The notes under the pieces are model-generated. The model did not search any database and had not been told where the DNA came from. It saw only the letters and a list, made by a program, of their open reading frames with translations. Below, piece after piece: positions 6,523 through 9,536 of a stretch of 9,536 nt of DNA. Source of the DNA: Candidatus Omnitrophota bacterium (GTDB lineage: Bacteria; Omnitrophota; Gorgyraeia; Tantalellales; Tantalellaceae); contig JAQUNB010000030.1 in assembly GCA_028717825.1 (NCBI GenBank), positions 1 to 9,536 on the forward strand, in the 5' to 3' direction. The position numbers and the translations under genes were made by a program. Every line of letters begins with the position of its first letter. The first letter of the stretch is position 1.

Positions 6523-7290
6523 TCAAAATCTAAACACATACGCTAAAATGTCATTTCCACACAACATACTTATCACCGCGCCCAGTGATAAATAAGGACC
6601 GTACGCGATAACTTCTTTCCCAAATTTTATTTTAGCCACCAAGGCGCTGCCGGAACCCGCTACCGGAGCTATGAAAAAAGTCAAAAGTACCAATTTCCAT
6701 CCCAAAAAAGCGCCTATCATCGCCATAAGCTTAACGTCTCCCCCGCCCAAAGCTTCTTTGCGAAAGATCAGTTCACCCGCGACCCCTAACAAAAACATAC
6801 TACCGCCGCCTATCAGTATGCCAAAGAGAGAATTCATGAACGCCTTCATGAATTGATCCGACCCGTCGAGCCTTAAAACAGTCATCAAGATAAGCCCAAT
6901 AACTATCCCGGGAATACTGATAACGTCCGGGATCTCATTGTACTCGACGTCAATAAAGCTCATCACGATCAAGCTGCACACAAAAATAGAGTAAGCGAAA
7001 AATTGAGCGCTGAACGAATAAAAATAAAAAAGAACTACGGCAAGCGAGCCCGTTAAAAGTTCAACCACAAAATATCTAGCCGGAATGGGCTTGGCGCAAT
7101 ACCTGCATTTTGCCCTTAGGACAATAAAACTAACCAGTGGGATATTGTCGTACCACTTTATCGGTTTTTCACAGAACGGGCAGAACGACCCCGGGAACAC
7201 GATAGACTTGCTTAACGGTATCCTATAGATGCACACATTCAGGAAGCTCCCGACGATTATTCCAAAAACGAAAACAATAAAATATTCCAT
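6523..7290 (-). CDS. pilD: Type IV prepilin peptidase / N-methyltransferase
   Basis: This inner-membrane aspartic protease cleaves the leader of type IV pilins and type II secretion or competence pseudopilins and N-methylates the new N-terminus. The product has 255 residues with several hydrophobic membrane segments. The N-terminal methylation region begins GSFLNVCIYRIP and carries two zinc-type CxxC pairs, Cys37/Cys40 (CPFC) and Cys62/Cys65 (CRYC). The two catalytic aspartates are Asp114 in SFIDVEYNEIPD and Asp185 in GGGDVKLM. I choose the ATG at 7290-7288, which shares its A with the aroE TGA and has AAGGA four bases upstream; the adjacent in-frame TTG would be too close to that site. No pilin genes are in view, so its substrates lie elsewhere. 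Confidence 0.95.
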   Translation of the reverse strand: MEYFIVFVFGIIVGSFLNVCIYRIPLSKSIVFPGSFCPFCEKPIKWYDNIPLVSFIVLRAKCRYCAKPIPARYFVVELLTGSLAVVLFYFYSFSAQFFAYSIFVCSLIVMSFIDVEYNEIPDVISIPGIVIGLILMTVLRLDGSDQFMKAFMNSLFGILIGGGSMFLLGVAGELIFRKEALGGGDVKLMAMIGAFLGWKLVLLTFFIAPVAGSGSALVAKIKFGKEVIAYGPYLSLGAVISMLCGNDILAYVFRF

Positions 7291-8189
7291 CAAGTCCTTC
7301 TGATCTTTTCCGGAAGTGCCGCACGCATGACCTTTTTTGTCTCTTTGACATCTTTCCCTGTCCAGATATTAAAAGCCATCGCAGCCTGATTAATTAACAT
7401 CCCAAGACCATTTGATGCTTTAAGCCCTTTTTCCTTTGCCCTCTTTACAAGTTCCGTTTCTCTGGCATACACCAAATCATATACAACTAGATTGTCTACC
7501 CCTTCAAGAAGGTTCAGATCGATCGGTGTTTTATCGCCTTCTTTTGTTCCAAGAGGCGTAGCGTTTATCAATAAGCCACATTTTTTTAATTTTTTATGAA
7601 TTTCATCCGGCTTAACAATAGAAATTTTCCCGGGACCCCGATTTTTTTTAAAAGCTTTTTCCAAAGAATCGGTTGCCGCGTCATTAATATCATAAACGTT
7701 GATATCTAGAGCTCCGATTGAACCAGCAAGAAATAAGCTAATAGCTCTTCCCGCTCCCCCGGCTCCTATCACAAAAACATCTTTCGCCTTGCCCGGATCG
7801 AAAGCAATATCTTCAATAAGCGAATCATAAAAACCGCTAACATCCGTGTTGTATCCAAAAAGTTTATTTTCCTCAATTTTGACTGTGTTTACAACTCTAA
7901 CGATATCTACTATTATCCCGGGGAAGGTTACTTCCCTATCCCGACAGTTTTTTAACATTTCACATATTTTTACTTTATATGGCACGGTAACATTAAAACC
8001 GCTCAACTTTCCGCCTAGAACATTTTTTTCCCAGAAATCGTCAAGTTTTTCTTCTCCCTTATCGAAAAGTTCATATCTGGCCGATATACCAAAATGACTG
8101 AACGCTGCCCGATGCATTACCGGAGAAAGGGAATACTGGATATTTTTTCCCAAGAGCCCGTACAATTTTTCTTCTCTATTGTCGGCCAT
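7290..8189 (-). CDS. aroE: Shikimate dehydrogenase (NADP+)
   Basis: AroE reduces 3-dehydroshikimate to shikimate in the cytosol, the step before AroK. From the ATG at 8189 the product is 299 residues. Substrate-site motifs are YSLSP (19-23), GFNVTVPYK with catalytic Lys72, and GYNTD with catalytic Asp116. The nucleotide-binding loop is GAGGAGRA (142-149), NATPLG follows, and GLGMLINQAA contains Gln268. The stretch before VNTV is divergent: the usual IGAVNT reads IVRVVNT. The frame stays open a further 51 codons upstream, but that part is encoded by a GC-rich repeat element and lacks AroE character. No good Shine-Dalgarno precedes the ATG (upstream is AATTATAAAAATT), so initiation may be weak or coupled to upstream translation. 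The stop overlaps the pilD start by one base. Confidence 0.95.
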   Translation of the reverse strand: MADNREEKLYGLLGKNIQYSLSPVMHRAAFSHFGISARYELFDKGEEKLDDFWEKNVLGGKLSGFNVTVPYKVKICEMLKNCRDREVTFPGIIVDIVRVVNTVKIEENKLFGYNTDVSGFYDSLIEDIAFDPGKAKDVFVIGAGGAGRAISLFLAGSIGALDINVYDINDAATDSLEKAFKKNRGPGKISIVKPDEIHKKLKKCGLLINATPLGTKEGDKTPIDLNLLEGVDNLVVYDLVYARETELVKRAKEKGLKASNGLGMLINQAAMAFNIWTGKDVKETKKVMRAALPEKIRRT

Positions 8190-8194
8190 AATTT

Positions 8195-8359
8195 TTATAA
8201 TTGCTTGTCTAATAAACTCTGCTGACTTTTTGCGGGTGACAGCAGAGATTCGAGCACAGCACAAGTGAGCCTGCAGGCGAATGCGGATGCGCGCAGAATC
8301 GATGCTGGCAGGCCCTGCAAAAAGCCAGCAAAAATTTTGCACAGCGCATCCTTTGACAT
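8195..8359 (-). CDS. Possible 54-residue ORF bridging leuA and aroE
   Basis: An ATG at 8359-8357 shares its A with the leuA stop (TGATG, a classic coupling arrangement), and the frame runs 54 codons to a TAA at 8197-8195, six bases before aroE. The product begins MSKDALCKIFAGFLQGLPAS and contains three cysteines and a hydrophobic first half; I recognise no family. A weak AGG lies just ahead of the ATG. Because it is encoded almost entirely by the inverted-repeat element, which is open in the other two frames as well, the ORF may be accidental. Its translation could still carry ribosomes toward aroE, whose own start lacks a Shine-Dalgarno. Confidence 0.25.
   Translation of the reverse strand: MSKDALCKIFAGFLQGLPASILRASAFACRLTCAVLESLLSPAKSQQSLLDKQL
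8217..8330. repeat. GC-rich inverted-repeat element between leuA and aroE
   Basis: The element is bounded by near-identical inverted arms: 8221-8236 (GCTGACTTTTTGCGGG) matches the reverse complement of 8314-8329 (GCTGGCTTTTTGCAGG) at 14 of 16 positions. Each end can also fold locally: CTCTGCTG 8217-8224 with CAGCAGAG 8240-8247, and TGCTGGC 8303-8309 with GCCAGCA 8324-8330, the latter enclosing GCAGG-C-CCTGC. A perfect 10-bp palindrome GCCTGCAGGC sits in the middle at 8269-8278. Its base composition is sharply more GC-rich than the AT-rich flank next to aroE, and all three minus-strand frames are free of stops through it. This fits a dispersed palindromic (REP- or MITE-like) element or a structured RNA in the leuA-aroE transcript. 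I see no clear target-site duplication. Confidence 0.6.
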
Positions 8360-9536
8360 CACCTATTTTTCAACTTTTTCCTGCGAAGCGCAAGACGGTT
8401 GATGGCATTCATGTACGCAAGAACACTCGCCTCTATCACATCCGTACTCGAGCCTCTTCCCACAACAACGTCGCTGCCGAATTTTATTTTAATATTAGTT
8501 TCGCCGAGCGCGTCTTTGCCGCTTGTAACGGCGTTAACTCTGTAATCTATAAGTTTGCCTTTTATCCCGATCGCCTTTTCTATGGCCTTAAAACACGCGT
8601 CCACCGGACCGTCCCCGGAGCTCGCCGCCTTTACGTGTTTTTTATTTATATCTATCTCGACTTCAGCCAGTGGCTTAAGGTTTTTCCCGCTTGTCACGGA
8701 AAAGTTTATCAGCTTATACTCTTCCGGTATCGTCGCCAGCTCGTCCTCAACAATCGTCGCGATATCCTCATCGAATATTTTCTGTTTTTTGTCGGCGAGC
8801 GCCTTGAACCTGCTGAAAGCCTGATCTCTTTCTTTTTCAGAAAGCGAATACCCTAATTCGTCAAGTTTAAGAGTAAAAGCGTGCCTGCCGGAAAGCTTAC
8901 CCAAAACTATCCGGCTGCCTTGAAATCCTACATCCTGAGGTTTGATTATTTCGTAAGTAATACGTTTTTTCAGCACTCCATCCTGATGTATCCCCGATTC
9001 GTGGGTAAACGCGTTCTCGCCGATAATGGCTTTGTTCGGCTGGACGGATATACCGGTAAGTTTACTCACCAGCTTACTAGTCTTATAAAGTTCCTTCGTA
9101 TTTATACCTGTCGTGAGTCCTTTAAAAATATCCTTACGCATATTCATCACCATAACCACTTCTTCGAGCGCGGCATTTCCGGCCCTTTCACCCAGACCGT
9201 TGATCGTACATTCGATCTGCCGGGCTCCGTTAAGAGCGGCCGACAAAGAATTACTTACCCCGAGCCCAAGATCGTTGTGGCAATGGACACTGATGATGGC
9301 CTTATTTATGTTCGGCACGTTGTCTTTAAGATATTTAATGATCTTGCCAAACTCCTGCGGGACCGAGTAACCGACCGTATCAGGGATATTAACAGTTCCC
9401 GCGCCCGCGCTGATGACAGCTTCGACGACCTCGCAAAGAAAATCCAGTTCTGTACGCGACGCGTCCTCGGGAGAAAACTCGATATCACCGATCTTTTTTC
9501 TCGCGTATTTAACGGCTTCGACCGCGGTCTGTAATA
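8359..9536 (-). CDS. leuA: 2-isopropylmalate synthase, C-terminal 391 residues (5' end beyond window)
   Basis: LeuA condenses acetyl-CoA with 2-oxoisovalerate, the committed and leucine-inhibited step of leucine synthesis. About 120 N-terminal residues, including the catalytic arginine region, lie outside the window. The visible part starts in the TIM barrel with IEFSPEDASRTELDFL and TVNIPDTVGY, then the metal-binding motif HCHNDLGLG (His84 and His86 of the visible part) and GLGERAGNAALEEVVM. Next come the linker region with HESGIHQDGVLK, and a complete C-terminal allosteric LeuA_dimer domain with SSGDGPVDACFKAIE, AVTSGKDALGETNIKI and GRGSSTDVIEASVLAYMNA. This pattern is that of isopropylmalate synthase; citramalate or homocitrate synthase is less likely. 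An internal GTG at 9318 is not the start, since the conserved barrel continues in frame to the edge. Confidence 0.96.
   Translation of the reverse strand, partial: LQTAVEAVKYARKKIGDIEFSPEDASRTELDFLCEVVEAVISAGAGTVNIPDTVGYSVPQEFGKIIKYLKDNVPNINKAIISVHCHNDLGLGVSNSLSAALNGARQIECTINGLGERAGNAALEEVVMVMNMRKDIFKGLTTGINTKELYKTSKLVSKLTGISVQPNKAIIGENAFTHESGIHQDGVLKKRITYEIIKPQDVGFQGSRIVLGKLSGRHAFTLKLDELGYSLSEKERDQAFSRFKALADKKQKIFDEDIATIVEDELATIPEEYKLINFSVTSGKNLKPLAEVEIDINKKHVKAASSGDGPVDACFKAIEKAIGIKGKLIDYRVNAVTSGKDALGETNIKIKFGSDVVVGRGSSTDVIEASVLAYMNAINRLALRRKKLKNR

Noticed and set aside
8194..8199. TATAAA on the minus strand as a -10 box for a leaderless aroE transcript.
   Set aside because: No -35 partner is visible at about 17 bp, and only four bases separate it from the ATG, so it is more likely part of the general A/T run.
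8217..8330. Integron attC site or Rho-independent terminator.
   Set aside because: There is no GTTRRRY-type core at the ends and no integrase gene next to it, and neither hairpin is followed by a T-run on the minus strand.
8190..8342. A 51-residue N-terminal extension of AroE.
   Set aside because: The extension is encoded by the GC-rich repeat element, which is open in all three minus-strand frames, and known AroE proteins begin close to the YGLLG segment, as with the ATG at 8189.
8281..9534. Two long plus-strand open frames (8281-8856 and 8881-9534).
   Set aside because: They are antisense to leuA, which continues in frame with conserved motifs to the window edge; no protein family signal is seen in them.
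1..9536. tRNA, rRNA or known riboswitch.
   Set aside because: Reading both gaps showed no cloverleaf or recognised riboswitch core; the rest of the window is coding.

Overview
All genes lie on the minus strand, so the window reads from its right end to its left. It looks like a chromosomal segment of a bacterium with moderate GC and tightly packed genes. Codon use (many ATA Ile and AGA/AGG Arg codons), non-ATG starts (TTG and GTG), Shine-Dalgarno sites of the AAGGAG type, and the mixture of amino-acid biosynthesis, prepilin peptidase, HD-GYP and dprA-topA-xer genes suggest an uncultured candidate-phylum bacterium. Omnitrophota (former OP3) is my best guess, by general resemblance only; nothing in the sequence is diagnostic of a taxon.

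Layout in transcription order: leuA (5' end outside the window), a 169-bp gap holding a GC-rich inverted-repeat element with a possible 54-aa ORF, aroE, pilD (prepilin peptidase, 1-nt overlap with aroE), a 191-bp AT-rich gap with two opposed arrays of 10-bp GTTA-headed repeats, then aroC, aroK, a PAS/HD-GYP protein, dprA, topA and a tyrosine recombinase (xerC/D) that runs off the left edge. From aroC to xer the genes overlap or are separated by no more than 21 bp, so they are probably one operon. The 191-bp gap is the natural place for its promoter.

Functionally, aroE, aroK and aroC cover three of the last four steps from dehydroshikimate to chorismate (aroA, EPSP synthase, is not here), and leuA commits carbon to leucine. 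PilD matures type IV pilins and pseudopilins, and DprA loads RecA on incoming single-stranded DNA, so two competence or pilus functions are embedded among the aro genes. TopA and Xer handle chromosome topology and dimer resolution. The HD-GYP protein is a probable cyclic-di-nucleotide phosphodiesterase or sensor with no obvious link to its neighbours.

The genes are largely ordinary. The unusual parts are the two non-coding gaps: the phased decamer arrays upstream of aroC, which look like a cooperative operator, and the structured GC-rich element upstream of aroE, which looks like a dispersed palindromic repeat or structured RNA.
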